A stretch of 64,000 bases of DNA, from assembly GCF_900110735.1 (NCBI RefSeq), contig NZ_FOET01000004.1:372001-436000 (forward strand). Reading direction: 5' to 3'. The notes beneath the pieces were generated by a model. That model was given only the letters and a program-made list of their open reading frames with translations. It was not told the DNA's origin and searched no databases. Shown here piece after piece: positions 1-8,213 of this stretch. Made by a program: the position numbers and the translations under genes. This DNA comes from Streptomyces radiopugnans (GTDB taxonomy: Bacteria > Actinomycetota > Actinomycetes > Streptomycetales > Streptomycetaceae). Position 1 is the first letter of the stretch, and each line of letters opens with the position of its first letter.

Positions 1-331
1 CGGGGAGCGCGGCACGCAGCTTGAGCTGCGCGGTCGCCAGTTCGGCGCCCAGCCCCAGCTCGGCCGCGGCCCCCGGCATCCCGGCGAGCCACAGGGAGTC
101 GGCCTCCTCGCCGGTGAGGCCGGTCAGCCGGGTGCGGTAGCCCTCCATCAGGCGGTAGCCGCCCTCCGGTCCCCGTTCGGCGGTCAGCGGCACGCCGGAG
201 GCGATGAGCGCTTCGGCGTCGCGGTAGACGGTGCGGACGGAGACCTCCAGCTCGGCGGCGAGTTCCGGTGCGGTCATCCGGCCCCGGTTCTGGAGCAGCA
301 GGAGCATCTGCAGAAGGCGGTCGGCGCGCAT
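1..331 (-). CDS. WYL/YafY-type transcriptional regulator, C-terminus cut off by window edge
   Basis: The first 110 residues are present. They begin [19 protein letters not shown] and run through a winged helix-turn-helix (about residues 15-60, with the recognition stretch [15 protein letters not shown]) into the start of the linker that precedes a WYL domain. This is the DeoR-like YafY architecture, in which the WYL domain senses a ligand and the HTH binds DNA. The gene is divergent from the DUF3224 gene, and a perfect 13-bp-arm dyad lies in the promoter region between them, so it probably represses itself and that neighbour. The WYL domain itself lies outside the window, so its residues cannot be checked. 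Confidence 0.85.
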   Translation of the reverse strand, partial: MRADRLLQMLLLLQNRGRMTAPELAAELEVSVRTVYRDAEALIASGVPLTAERGPEGGYRLMEGYRTRLTGLTGEEADSLWLAGMPGAAAELGLGAELATAQLKLRAALP

Positions 332-346
332 GGCGACAGTCTGCCG

Positions 347-377
347 CCCGTACCTGACAGGAGATGTCAGGTACGGG
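347..377. promoter_or_regulatory. Perfect inverted repeat, probable operator of the WYL regulator
   Basis: Two 13-nt arms, cccgtacctgaca (347-359) and tgtcaggtacggg (365-377), are exactly complementary and separated by ggaga. The dyad sits between the divergent WYL regulator (start 331) and the DUF3224 gene (start 437), the position expected for an operator controlling both promoters. Assignment to the neighbouring regulator is inference. Confidence 0.75.
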
Positions 378-436
378 CGGGACAGTGGTGGCGGCCGGCG
401 CGGGGAGGGCCCGCGCCATCGCATGTGAGGAGCCCC

Positions 437-871
437 ATGACCACGCACACCACCGGCAGCTTCACCTTCGCCGACTGGCAGGAGAAGGTCGTCGCCGAGG
501 CCGGCGGCGGCGAAGGCGACGGCGGCGGCCCGAAACTGGCCTCCGCCGTCGTCACCAACCACTTCACCGGCGGCATCGCGGCCACCGGGACCTCGTGCGC
601 GTACACCATCGTCTACACCACGGGAGAGTCCGGCTCCGCCGGCAGCTTCACCGGCCACGAGCTGGTCTCCGGCACCCTCGACGGACGCGCGGGCTCCTTC
701 GTGCTCGCCGAGCGCGGCACCTTCGACGAGAAGGGCACCGTGCACTGCGTCTTCGAGGTGGTGCCCGGGTCGGCCACCGGCGAGCTGGCCGGGCTGCGGG
801 GGACGGGCGGCTTCACCGCCGTGCACGGCGAGCCGTCCGTCGCCTACACCTTCGACTACGGTCTGGGCTGA
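437..871 (+). CDS. DUF3224 domain-containing protein
   Basis: This 144-residue protein starts [11 protein letters not shown] and consists of alternating beta-strand segments, ending in the motif [11 protein letters not shown]. That pattern matches the DUF3224 family of small beta-barrel proteins of unknown function. The start at 437 is preferred over an in-frame ATG at 425 because gaggag lies at 427-432, directly upstream of 437. Pairing of a DUF3224 gene with a divergent YafY/WYL regulator is common in actinobacteria, and the dyad at 347-377 suggests regulation by that neighbour. The molecular role is unknown. Confidence 0.8.
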   Translation: MTTHTTGSFTFADWQEKVVAEAGGGEGDGGGPKLASAVVTNHFTGGIAATGTSCAYTIVYTTGESGSAGSFTGHELVSGTLDGRAGSFVLAERGTFDEKGTVHCVFEVVPGSATGELAGLRGTGGFTAVHGEPSVAYTFDYGLG

Positions 872-873
872 GC

Positions 874-898
874 CGGCCCGGGAACGCCGCCCGGGCCG
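874..898. terminator. Bidirectional hairpin terminator
   Basis: A 9-bp perfect stem (cggcccggg and cccgggccg) with a 7-nt loop lies between the converging ends of the DUF3224 gene and the uracil-DNA glycosylase gene, so it can serve both strands. Confidence 0.65.
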
Positions 899-911
899 TC
901 CGGAAGACGGC

Positions 912-1592
912 TCAGGAGCCGAGGTTGGGGATGCACCAGTCGATCGGCGTGTGCCCCTGCGCCGCGATCGCCTCGTTGATCCGGCTGAAGGGGCGTGATC
1001 CGAAGAACTTCTTCGCCGACAGCGGCGAGGGGTGCGCGCCCTGGACCACCGTGTGCCGCTCCGTGTCGATCAGCGGCAGCTTCTTCTTCGCGTAGTTGCC
1101 CCACAGCACGAAGACGGCCGGGTCGGGGCGGGCGCCCACGGCGTGGATCACCGCGTCCGTGAACTTCTCCCAGCCCTTGCCCTTGTGGGAGTTGGCCTCC
1201 CCGGCCCGGACCGTCAGCACCGCGTTGAGCAGGAGTACGCCCTGCTTCGCCCACGGCATCAGATAGCCGTTGTCCGGGACGGGGCAGCCCAGGTCCGCCT
1301 GCAGCTCCTTGTAGATGTTCCGCAGGGACGGCGGGATCCGCACCCCGGGCCGCACCGAGAACGCCAGCCCGTGGCCCTGCCCCTCGCCGTGGTACGGGTC
1401 CTGCCCGAGGACGAGCACCTTGACCTGGTCGTACGGGGTGGCGTCCAGCGCCGCGAAGACCTCTTCGCGGGGCGGGTAGACCGGCCCGCGCGCCCGCTCC
1501 TCCTCGACGAACTCGGTGAGCTCCTTGAAGTAGGGCTTCTCCAGCTCGTCGCCGAGGACCTTCTGCCAGGACTCGGGCAGCATGGCGTTCAC
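912..1592 (-). CDS. ung: Uracil-DNA glycosylase, family 1
   Basis: This cytoplasmic repair enzyme removes uracil from DNA at the start of base excision repair. The 226-residue protein carries the family-1 water-activating motif GQDPYHG (about residues 65-71), the uracil-binding block LLLNAVLTV, and the DNA-intercalation motif HPSPLS near the C-terminus. Length matches the family. The GTG at 1592 is chosen because GGAGG sits 10 nt upstream; an ATG three codons inside (1583) is the alternative. It stands alone and converges on the DUF3224 gene. Confidence 0.95.
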   Translation of the reverse strand: MNAMLPESWQKVLGDELEKPYFKELTEFVEEERARGPVYPPREEVFAALDATPYDQVKVLVLGQDPYHGEGQGHGLAFSVRPGVRIPPSLRNIYKELQADLGCPVPDNGYLMPWAKQGVLLLNAVLTVRAGEANSHKGKGWEKFTDAVIHAVGARPDPAVFVLWGNYAKKKLPLIDTERHTVVQGAHPSPLSAKKFFGSRPFSRINEAIAAQGHTPIDWCIPNLGS

Positions 1593-1710
1593 GTGAGACA
1601 GACCTCCGGTGTCGGTTCCGCGCGCCTCACCCGGGCGCGTACCCCAGAACGTACCGGTGACCGCCGACAGCCGCGCCGCGCAGGCGGTCACCGGCGGCCG
1701 CCCTCCCGGG

Positions 1711-3291
1711 TCACCAGCTCTTCTTGCGGTCGAGCTCCCACAGCCGCATGATCGTCGAGGAGTCGATGCTCCACTCCACACCGGCGATGTCCTTGTGCGC
1801 GGCGATGTAGAGCTTGCCCTGCCACAGGGGCAGCAGCCGGACGTCCTCGGCCAGGATCTTCTGCGCCTGTGTGAAAGCGGCGCTGGCCGCGCCCCGGTCG
1901 CTCTCCTTGCGGGACTTGGGCAGCAGCGTGCCGGTCAGGACCTTGTGCTCGTACGGCGTGCCCAGGGCGTTCTCCTTGCCGACGAACGGCGAGATGTAGT
2001 TGTCCGCGTCCGGGAAGTCGGGGAACCAGCCGCGGCCGAACACCGGGTACTTCTCCTCGGTGATGCCTTCCTGGAACTCGCGCCACTCGCGGCCCTCCAG
2101 GGTGACGTCGAACAGCCCGGACGCCTCCAGCTGCCGCTCGATCTCGGCGAACTCCTCGGCGGTCGTCGCGCCGTAGCGGTCGGTGGTGTACCAGAGGGTC
2201 AGCTTCACCTTCCCCTCGATCCCGGCCTGGCCGAGCGTGGTGCGGGCCGCCTCCACGCTGGGCTCGCCGTACTCCTCGTAGAAGGCGCTGGTGTGGCCGG
2301 TGATCCCGCCGGGGACCATGGAGTACAGCGGGGCGGCGGTGCGCTTGTAGACGTTGCGCACCAGTGCCTTGCGGTCGATGACCTGGGCGACCGCCCTGCG
2401 GACGGCGGGCTCGGCGACCGACTCGTGGTGCGGGTTGAACACCAGGTAGCGGATCTCGGTGCCGTAGACCTCGTTGAGCTTGATGTCCGGGTGGTCGCTG
2501 CGGTTCTTCCCGAAGTCGTCGATCTGCTCCGGGGTCAGGCCGCGGTAGGTGAGGTCGACCTCGCCGCTCTTGAGCTGCTCGACCATCTTGGCCGAGTCCT
2601 TGAAGTAGCGAACGGTCACGGCGTTGTTCTTGACCTCCGCGGAGCCCTTGTACTTCTGGTTCCTGACCAGCTCGGCCCGCTCGTCCTCCTTGTAGCCGTC
2701 GAGCAGGTACGGTCCGGAGCCGCTGACCTTGTCCGACTCCAGCAGCCGGTCGGCCGGATAGGCGGCGGGGTCGACGATGGACGCGGCGGGGGTGGCGAGG
2801 ACCAGCGGGAAGGTCGCGTCCGGCCGCTTGAGGTGGAATATGATCGTCCGCTCGCCGGACGTCTCGATGCGGTCGATGCTCTGCAGCAGCTGGGCGGGGC
2901 CGGTGGGCGCCTTGATCTCCAGGGTGCGCTCGATGGAGTACTTGACCGCCTCCGCGTCCAGCACGTTGCCGTTGGAGAACGTCAGGTCCTTCTTCAGGAC
3001 ACACCGGTAGACGCTGCTGACGGTGTCGGTGAAACCGCAGCGCTGGGCGGCGTCGGGCTCCGGGGTGCCGCTGGAACTCGGGAAGTGCAGCAGGGTCTGG
3101 TAGATGTTCCGGTACAGCTCCCACGAACCGTCCCAGGCGCCGGCCGGGTCGAGGACGCTCGGCGTGCTCGTGGTGCCGACCACGATCGCCTCCTCGCTCT
3201 CGCCGTCACCGAGCAGCGAGCCGCATCCGGCGAGCAGGGTCGCTGTCACCAGCACGACTGCGCCCTTCAGAGGCTTGTTCTGGCTGAACAC
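1711..3291 (-). CDS. ABC transporter substrate-binding lipoprotein, family 5 (oligopeptide type)
   Basis: A 526-residue solute-binding protein with a lipoprotein signal: a hydrophobic stretch ending LLAGC puts the lipidated Cys near residue 23. The mature part matches SBP family 5 (DppA/OppA-like), with a PSVLDPA start, a FHLKRPDATFPL-like strand and a YLVFNPHH segment. It would bind peptides or similar solutes outside the membrane and deliver them to an ABC permease. No permease or ATPase genes flank it, so it is an orphan here. The GTG at 3291 is preferred over the one at 3297 because GAGGAG lies 7 nt upstream. Three short direct repeats precede it (3313-3339). Confidence 0.9.
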   Translation of the reverse strand: MFSQNKPLKGAVVLVTATLLAGCGSLLGDGESEEAIVVGTTSTPSVLDPAGAWDGSWELYRNIYQTLLHFPSSSGTPEPDAAQRCGFTDTVSSVYRCVLKKDLTFSNGNVLDAEAVKYSIERTLEIKAPTGPAQLLQSIDRIETSGERTIIFHLKRPDATFPLVLATPAASIVDPAAYPADRLLESDKVSGSGPYLLDGYKEDERAELVRNQKYKGSAEVKNNAVTVRYFKDSAKMVEQLKSGEVDLTYRGLTPEQIDDFGKNRSDHPDIKLNEVYGTEIRYLVFNPHHESVAEPAVRRAVAQVIDRKALVRNVYKRTAAPLYSMVPGGITGHTSAFYEEYGEPSVEAARTTLGQAGIEGKVKLTLWYTTDRYGATTAEEFAEIERQLEASGLFDVTLEGREWREFQEGITEEKYPVFGRGWFPDFPDADNYISPFVGKENALGTPYEHKVLTGTLLPKSRKESDRGAASAAFTQAQKILAEDVRLLPLWQGKLYIAAHKDIAGVEWSIDSSTIMRLWELDRKKSW

Positions 3292-3312
3292 TTGCACGCT
3301 CCTCGGTCGGCT

Positions 3313-3339
3313 ATGCCACTTATGCCACTAGATGCCACT
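3313..3339 (-). repeat. Three tandem TAGTGGCAT-like repeats upstream of the peptide-binding lipoprotein
   Basis: On the plus strand the octamer atgccact occurs at 3313-3320, 3322-3329 and 3332-3339, at spacings of 9 and 10 bp. The array lies 20-50 bp upstream of the lipoprotein start, where a regulator or promoter element would be. The helical spacing suggests cooperative protein binding. Function is not established. Confidence 0.5.
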
Positions 3340-3579
3340 ACTGCCTGGGTTGCTGTGGGGGGATCCATCGGCTGACGGGACGGAGCGCGCGCCACGGTGC
3401 GGAGCGCGTGCCACCACACGTACGGCAGGGTCTCAACGGGCCTGTCGTGCCGAGGACGTGGCAGACCTTACCGCAGCATATGACGGGGCTGACAGGCTTC
3501 TGGACCGGGCAAGATCAGGACTTCGTCCGGCGGGGCCCCGGTGGTCGCGCAGAGTGCGGGAGCCGTGTCAGGACGCGGA
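3340..3579. other. Non-coding part of a 377-bp intergenic region
   Basis: Between the lipoprotein start (3291) and the end of the SDR gene (3669) I find only the repeats at 3313-3339 and the hairpin at 3580-3618. The rest shows no reading frame with Streptomyces-like codon use. Confidence 0.5.
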
Positions 3580-3618
3580 CCGGCGCCGTGCCGCCCCGGC
3601 GGGGCGGCACGGCGCCGG
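3580..3618. terminator. Strong hairpin terminator downstream of the SDR gene
   Basis: Perfect 18-bp arms (3580-3597 and 3601-3618) enclose a 3-nt loop, 50 nt past the stop of the SDR gene at 3669. There is no U-tract, as is usual for actinobacterial terminators. Confidence 0.8.
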
Positions 3619-3668
3619 AGGGGTGCGGGCCGGGACGCGCGCCGTCGCGGTGCGCGGAGGCCCTGGGG

Positions 3669-4424
3669 TCACTCGACCCCGGCGTTGAGGAAGATCCCGC
3701 CGTCGACCACGAGGGTCTGGCCGGTGATCCAGCCGGAGTCGTCGGAGGTGAGGAAGGCGGCCGCTCCGCCGATGTCCTCGGGGGTGCCCAGCCGCCCCAT
3801 CGGGTAGCGCCTGGCCACCTCCTCCTCGCGCCCCTCGTAGAGCGCGGCGGCGAACTTCGTCTTCACCACGGCCGGGGCGATGGCGTTGACCCGCACGCCC
3901 GGCGACAGCTCGTGGGCGAGCTGGAGGGTGAGGTTGACCATCGCGGCCTTGCTGATGCCGTAGGCGCCGATGAAGGGCGAGGCGGACAGCCCTGCGACGG
4001 AGGCGATGTTGACGATGGTGCCGCCGTGTTCCTTCTGCCAGGCCGCCCAGGTGCGCTGGGCGAACCCGAGCGCGGAGAGGACGTTGGTGTCGAAGACCTT
4101 GCGGGCGACGTTCAGGTCCAGTTCCGCGATGGGCCCGAAGACCGGGTTGGTGCCCGCGTTGTTGACCAGGTGGTCGACGCGGCCGAACGCCTCCATGGTG
4201 CGTTCGACGGCCTCCGCCTGGTGGGCCTCGTCGTGGGCCTTCCCGGCGACGCCGATGGCCCGGTCCGCGCCGAGCCGCCTCACCGCCTCCGCGAGGGCGT
4301 CCTCGTTGCGGCCGGTGATGCACACCCGGTCACCGCGGGCCACGAGCGCCTCGGCGATGCCGTAGCCGATGCCGCGGCTCGCTCCGGTGATCAGGGCGAC
4401 CCTGCCGCTGTCCTGCACTGCCAT
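3669..4424 (-). CDS. SDR family oxidoreductase (FabG-like)
   Basis: A 251-residue classical short-chain dehydrogenase/reductase. The Rossmann cofactor motif TGASRGIG is at residues 14-21, NNAG follows near residue 89, and the catalytic Ser (in IASVAG) and Tyr/Lys (YGISK) are intact. It ends with the usual VVDGG segment. It is probably an NAD(P)-dependent ketoreductase; the substrate cannot be read from sequence. It lies 47 bp downstream of a second SDR gene on the same strand, so the two are likely co-transcribed and act on related substrates, perhaps in acyl or alcohol metabolism. Confidence 0.9.
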   Translation of the reverse strand: MAVQDSGRVALITGASRGIGYGIAEALVARGDRVCITGRNEDALAEAVRRLGADRAIGVAGKAHDEAHQAEAVERTMEAFGRVDHLVNNAGTNPVFGPIAELDLNVARKVFDTNVLSALGFAQRTWAAWQKEHGGTIVNIASVAGLSASPFIGAYGISKAAMVNLTLQLAHELSPGVRVNAIAPAVVKTKFAAALYEGREEEVARRYPMGRLGTPEDIGGAAAFLTSDDSGWITGQTLVVDGGIFLNAGVE

Positions 4425-4471
4425 GAACTTCTCTTCCGTTCCGTCGTTTGCGGTGCGGCCGTCGGCGGCCG

Positions 4472-5233
4472 TCAGTCGAGCGGGCCGCCGGCCACGTACA
4501 GCACCTGGCCGGAGACGAAACCGGCCTCCTCGCCGGTGAAGAACGCGATGGCGTTCGCGATGTCCTCGGGCCTGCCCACGCGCTGGACGGGGATCTGGGA
4601 GGCGGCGGCCTTCTGGAAGTCCTCGAAGCCCATGCCGACGCGGGCGGCGGTGGCGGCGGTCATGTCGGTGACGATGAAGCCGGGGGCCACGGCGTTGGCG
4701 GTGATGCCGAACTTGCCCAGTTCCTTGGCGAGGGTCTTGGTGAAGCCCTGCAGACCGGCCTTGGCGGCGGCGTAGTTGGCCTGGCCCCGGTTGCCGAGGG
4801 CGGAGCTGGAGGAGAGGTTGACGATCCGGCCGAAGCCGGCGTCGACCATGTGCTTCTGGCAGGCCCGGGACATCAGGAAGGCACCGCGCAGGTGCACGTT
4901 CATGACGGTGTCCCAGTCGGAGTCGCTCATCTTGAACAGCAGGTTGTCGCGGAGCACACCGGCGTTGTTGACCAGGACGGTCGGTGCGCCCAGCTCGTCG
5001 GCGACCCGCGCGACGGCCGCCTCCACCTGCTCGGTGTCCGACACGTCGCAGCCGACCGCCAGCGCCCTGCCGCCCGCCGCGGTGATCTTCTCCACGACGT
5101 CCGCGCAGGCGGACTCGTCCAGGTCGAGCACGGCGACGGCCCGGCCCTCGGCGGCGAGCCGGACGGCGGTGGCGGCGCCGATCCCCCGGGCTCCGCCCGT
5201 GACGATCGCGACACGCTGCTCGGTGGTGGGCAT
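4472..5233 (-). CDS. 3-oxoacyl-[ACP] reductase-like SDR (FabG family)
   Basis: The 253-residue protein has the cofactor motif TGGARGIG, the structural NNAG, catalytic Ser in the run NLSSSSALG, and YAAAKAG supplying Tyr and Lys. The ending FVSGQVLYVAGG is typical of FabG-type reductases. The ATG at 5233 follows GAGGAG by 7 nt and removes a poorly conserved upstream extension. It leads a two-gene SDR operon with 3669-4424. A short imperfect dyad (5260-5273) lies just upstream and resembles a TetR-type operator. The actual substrate, fatty acyl or other beta-keto ester, is undetermined. Confidence 0.9.
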   Translation of the reverse strand: MPTTEQRVAIVTGGARGIGAATAVRLAAEGRAVAVLDLDESACADVVEKITAAGGRALAVGCDVSDTEQVEAAVARVADELGAPTVLVNNAGVLRDNLLFKMSDSDWDTVMNVHLRGAFLMSRACQKHMVDAGFGRIVNLSSSSALGNRGQANYAAAKAGLQGFTKTLAKELGKFGITANAVAPGFIVTDMTAATAARVGMGFEDFQKAAASQIPVQRVGRPEDIANAIAFFTGEEAGFVSGQVLYVAGGPLD

Positions 5234-5259
5234 GCTGGTTCTCCTCGCACTCGAATGGG

Positions 5260-5273
5260 TGAGCAACCGCTTA
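5260..5273 (-). promoter_or_regulatory. Imperfect dyad, possible TetR-type operator
   Basis: On the minus strand the site reads TAAGCGGTTGCTCA: half sites TAAGC and GCTCA, complementary at 4 of 5 positions, around GGTT. It lies 27-40 bp upstream of the FabG-like start. TetR regulators of acyl metabolism often use sites of this kind, but this is only suggestive. Confidence 0.35.
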
Positions 5274-5407
5274 GTACCTTCGGCAGACGTGACGCTAGAA
5301 GCACGGACACGCTGTGTCAACGGCCACAGGCGCGGTGAGGCCCAGCCCACGTCCGGGCCTATGCGCCTCCCGGTACGCCGAGCGCGCCGGGGCTTCCGGT
5401 GCGCCCC

Positions 5408-5803
5408 TCAGCGCACCAGCACCTCCAGCAGCCGCTCGGTCTCCGCCTCGGGGTCGGCGGTCAGCCCGGTGTGCACCGGCCCCGGCTGGAGGACGGTGGA
5501 GCGGGGGGCGACCAGCCACCGGAAGCGCCGCCCGGCGTCGTCGGCCGCGGCCTGCCCGGCCTCCGCCCCGCCGCGGCACAGGCACTCCACCGCGTGCAGG
5601 GCCGCCCGGACCCCCTCGACGTCGGCGTGCGGATCGAGCGCCCGCAGCCGTCCGACGTCCAGATGGGTGCGGGCCGCGACGAAGGACCGGGCACGGCAGT
5701 AGACGACGACCCCGGCGTTGATCATCTCGCCGCGCTCCACACGGGGGACGACGCGCAGCACGGCGTACTCGAAGACGTCGCGTCCGCTGTACCGCCCGCT
5801 CAC
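5408..5803 (-). CDS. DUF3037 domain-containing protein
   Basis: A 131-residue protein with the DUF3037 signature FEYAVLRVVPRVERGEMINAG near its N-terminus, followed by a helical segment rich in Arg and Ala. The GTG at 5803 is preceded by GGAGG at a 6-nt spacing. It overlaps the stop of the upstream HipA-like kinase gene by 4 nt (GTGA), so the two are translationally coupled. The gene pair recurs widely; DUF3037 proteins have no established function and may be partners or substrates of the kinase. Confidence 0.85.
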   Translation of the reverse strand: MSGRYSGRDVFEYAVLRVVPRVERGEMINAGVVVYCRARSFVAARTHLDVGRLRALDPHADVEGVRAALHAVECLCRGGAEAGQAAADDAGRRFRWLVAPRSTVLQPGPVHTGLTADPEAETERLLEVLVR

Positions 5804-6645
5804 CGCGCACCTCCGCCCTTCTTCAGCCCGCTGACGGCGTCCGCCCAGTCCTTCAGCCAGCCGGGAGCCCGGGAGGGCCCGTCCTGGCTCGGGGCGCCGA
5901 CGGTGATCCGCTCGTGGACCGTACCGGCCCGGGCGGCCAGCACCTCGGCATAGGCGCGGCGCAGCGCCTCCGGTGTGTCGAAGCCGGGCTCGTCCGCCAG
6001 CCATTCGTCGGGGATGTCGGCCGCGCACTCGGCCAGCAGTTCCTCGGTCACCCGCGGCGCCAGTTCGGCGGCGGCCGAGGCGATGTCCGGCCCCATGGGC
6101 GCCAGGGCGTGGTCGGAGGCGTCGTACGGCTTGTCGGCCGCCTTGTCCGCGGTGGCCCAGTTGTGGTGCCAGATCAGGCTGGCACCGTGGTCGATGAGCC
6201 ACAGGTCGCCGTGCCAGACCAGCATGTTGGGGTTGCGCCAGGAGCGGTCGACGTTGCCCGTCAGGGCGTCGAACCACACCACGCGCCCGGCCTCCTCCCC
6301 GCTCACCCGGTAGGCGAGCGGGTCGAAGCCCATCGAGCCGGGCAGGAAGTCCATCCCCAGGTTCAGCCCGCCACTGGCCTTGAGCAGCTCCTGCACCTCC
6401 TGGTCGGGCTCGCCCAGGCCGATCACCGGATCCAGCCGCACGCGCACCAGATCGGGCACGCGCAGGCCGAGCCGCTGGGCGAGCCGCCCGCACAGCACTT
6501 CGGCCACCAGGGTCTTGCGGCCCTGCCCTGCTCCGGTGAACTTCACGACATAGGTGCCCAGGTCGTCGGCCTCGACGATGCCGGGCAGCGAGCCGCCCTC
6601 GCGCAGGGGCGTCACGTAGCGCGTGGCGGTGACTTCGGGAAGCAT
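5800..6645 (-). CDS. HipA-like kinase family protein
   Basis: About 281 residues with a compact HipA/PI4K-like kinase core. It shows a P-loop-like TGAGQGRKTL near residue 40, the catalytic-loop pattern NVDRSWRNPNM near residues 131-141, and a metal-binding LIDHG near 151-155, equivalent to the DFG position. It lacks the N-terminal HipA toxin domain and has no HipB-like antitoxin gene next to it, so it is not a classical toxin-antitoxin kinase. It is coupled to the DUF3037 gene by a 4-nt overlap. The ATG at 6645 is preferred by similarity of the N-terminus (MLPEVTATRYVTPLREGG) to family members; a GTG at 6651 is the alternative and neither has a clear ribosome binding site. Confidence 0.8.
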   Translation of the reverse strand: MLPEVTATRYVTPLREGGSLPGIVEADDLGTYVVKFTGAGQGRKTLVAEVLCGRLAQRLGLRVPDLVRVRLDPVIGLGEPDQEVQELLKASGGLNLGMDFLPGSMGFDPLAYRVSGEEAGRVVWFDALTGNVDRSWRNPNMLVWHGDLWLIDHGASLIWHHNWATADKAADKPYDASDHALAPMGPDIASAAAELAPRVTEELLAECAADIPDEWLADEPGFDTPEALRRAYAEVLAARAGTVHERITVGAPSQDGPSRAPGWLKDWADAVSGLKKGGGAR

Positions 6646-6952
6646 TTTCACAGGCTATCGGAAGCCCCGGCCTTGCAATCCACGGTCGACTCCGGACGAA
6701 TACACCCCGAGGGCACCAGCACGATCAGCCCTGGGGAGAATCCGGGGAGTTCCGGCCGACGCTCGGCTTCCCCTGCCTCTCCGGCAGCGGCGCGCACACA
6801 CCGGTACCGCGTTCGGGAACTCCCGCCGACACGAGCGCCCATGCGGCCACACCGCTGTGGCCGCACCGCTCCCCGTCGCCTTCGGAGCCCCGGGCCAAAA
6901 AATTCTCCATAGACTGTTATTCTGCGTGATCAAGCGTTTCCGGAGGGGCATC

Positions 6953-7567
6953 GTGACGAAACAAGAGAGAGCCTTCAGGACCCAGGAGAGGTTCTTAGAC
7001 GCGTCGGCCGACGAATTCTCGCGGCACGGCTACGCGGGGGCCAACCTGCAACGCATCGCAGCCCACGTCGGCATGACCAAGGGCGCCCTGTACGCCCACT
7101 TCCCGTCCAAGAACGCCCTCGCCGCCGTGTTCACCGCCGAGTTCGACCAGATATGGCGCGAACTGCTGCAGGAGATAGGCGACAGCGACCCGCCGCTGAC
7201 GAACCTGCACCGCATCACGGCCGGCTTCATGCATCGCATGCACACGGACATCCGCTTCCGCGCCGGCCTCCGCCTCGTCTGCGAGGAGGCGTGCACCCGG
7301 GGAAAGGTCCCGGTGGTGATAGCCGACCTGTCGGCCGTGCTGACCCGGATCATCGGCGAGGCCCAGGAGCAGGAGGAGCTGACCGCCGCGCAGAGCCCGG
7401 AGCTGATCAGCTCACTGGTCCTGTCGCTGATCTTCGGTACGTACTACACGACGCCGCCGAACGGCCCCTGCGACGGCGCCGAACAGGTCTGCCAGGTGCT
7501 GCGGTTGCTCTCGCGGAACACCGCGGCGCCGGCCGACCGGCCCGAAGGGCCTTGCCCCGCCCGGTGA
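6953..7567 (+). CDS. TetR-family regulator resembling gamma-butyrolactone receptors
   Basis: A 204-residue regulator starting MTKQERAFRTQERFLDASA, with an HTH containing IAAHVGMTKGALYAHFPSK. The KQERAxRTxExxLDA entry and MTKGALYxHF recognition helix are characteristic of ArpA/ScbR-type gamma-butyrolactone receptors and pseudo-receptors, which repress antibiotic clusters until a signalling molecule or the antibiotic binds. The GTG at 6953 follows ggaggggc by a suitable gap, removing a long spurious upstream extension. A second paralogue lies at 8214. No afsA-type synthase is visible, so a pseudo-receptor is possible. Confidence 0.85.
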   Translation: MTKQERAFRTQERFLDASADEFSRHGYAGANLQRIAAHVGMTKGALYAHFPSKNALAAVFTAEFDQIWRELLQEIGDSDPPLTNLHRITAGFMHRMHTDIRFRAGLRLVCEEACTRGKVPVVIADLSAVLTRIIGEAQEQEELTAAQSPELISSLVLSLIFGTYYTTPPNGPCDGAEQVCQVLRLLSRNTAAPADRPEGPCPAR

Positions 7568-8213
7568 GCACCGGCCCGTCGGGCGCCGGACGACTCCGGC
7601 ACCCCGGGAACGGCGGACGGCCCCGGCCCGAACGTGAGGAGAACCCACCCGCCGGACGGTGGCGCCACCGCGCACCTACCGTCAGCTTCCGGTCACGCCG
7701 GGCATCGCCCGTGCCCCACGGGGCGTCATCGGCCGTCCGTTCCCGGCTTCCGTGACCGGGGACCGAAATGTCCGCGTGAAGCCCGTGGGCTCGCGGAACA
7801 GCGGCCTATCCGGTGAACGGAGGGACGGCGCGGGCACTTCGGGCGCCACAGCCCACCGCGGTCGCGCCATACTGGAGCCTTCGGTTTTCCGCCATTCTGA
7901 AGTAAGATTCCTTCTCAACGGTATGTAACCGGACCGCCGACCATGCCCGAGACCCTGGGGAGAGGCAAGGCATGGGTTGTTCTGTTTCCCGACGAGAGGG
8001 CGGCAACGGCCCGAACACCCCGCCGCACACAGGGCGGGGACGGGAGGAAGGCGGTTCCGCCCCCGCCTCCGCGGCTCATCGGGGCCCGTACGGATTCCGT
8101 CCGGCGGAGCGGTGGCCGGGAGGGGCGGCACGGTGCCGGTGTGCCGGCCGGACAGGAGCCCGCCGGATCGCGTCGGCGGACATCAGGAAATCACTTCTGC
8201 GAAGAGCATCGGG
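7568..8213 (+). other. 646-bp intergenic region between two TetR genes
   Basis: No reading frame here has convincing family features or codon use. The segment near 7870-7930 is locally AT-richer, as expected for a promoter of the second TetR gene, and contains the receptor-site-like element at 7905-7926. The rest is unassigned leader or spacer. Confidence 0.5.
7905..7926 (+). promoter_or_regulatory. Possible autoregulatory element for gamma-butyrolactone-type receptors
   Basis: ATTCC (7907-7911) and GGTAT (7920-7924) are separated by 8 nt, an imperfect dyad resembling the ATACC...GGTAT pattern of receptor-bound AREs. It lies about 290 bp upstream of the second TetR start. The left arm matches at four of five positions. 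Confidence 0.3.

Noticed and set aside
5800..6645. HipBA toxin-antitoxin system
   Set aside because: No HipB antitoxin gene and no HipA N-terminal domain; the partner is DUF3037.
6895..6950. Autoregulatory element upstream of the first TetR gene
   Set aside because: The AT-rich stretch fits a promoter, but I could not find a dyad with receptor-site half-sites.
7659..7928. 89-codon plus-strand frame between the TetR genes
   Set aside because: Arg/Pro/Gly-rich composition typical of GC-shadow frames, no ribosome binding site and no recognisable family.
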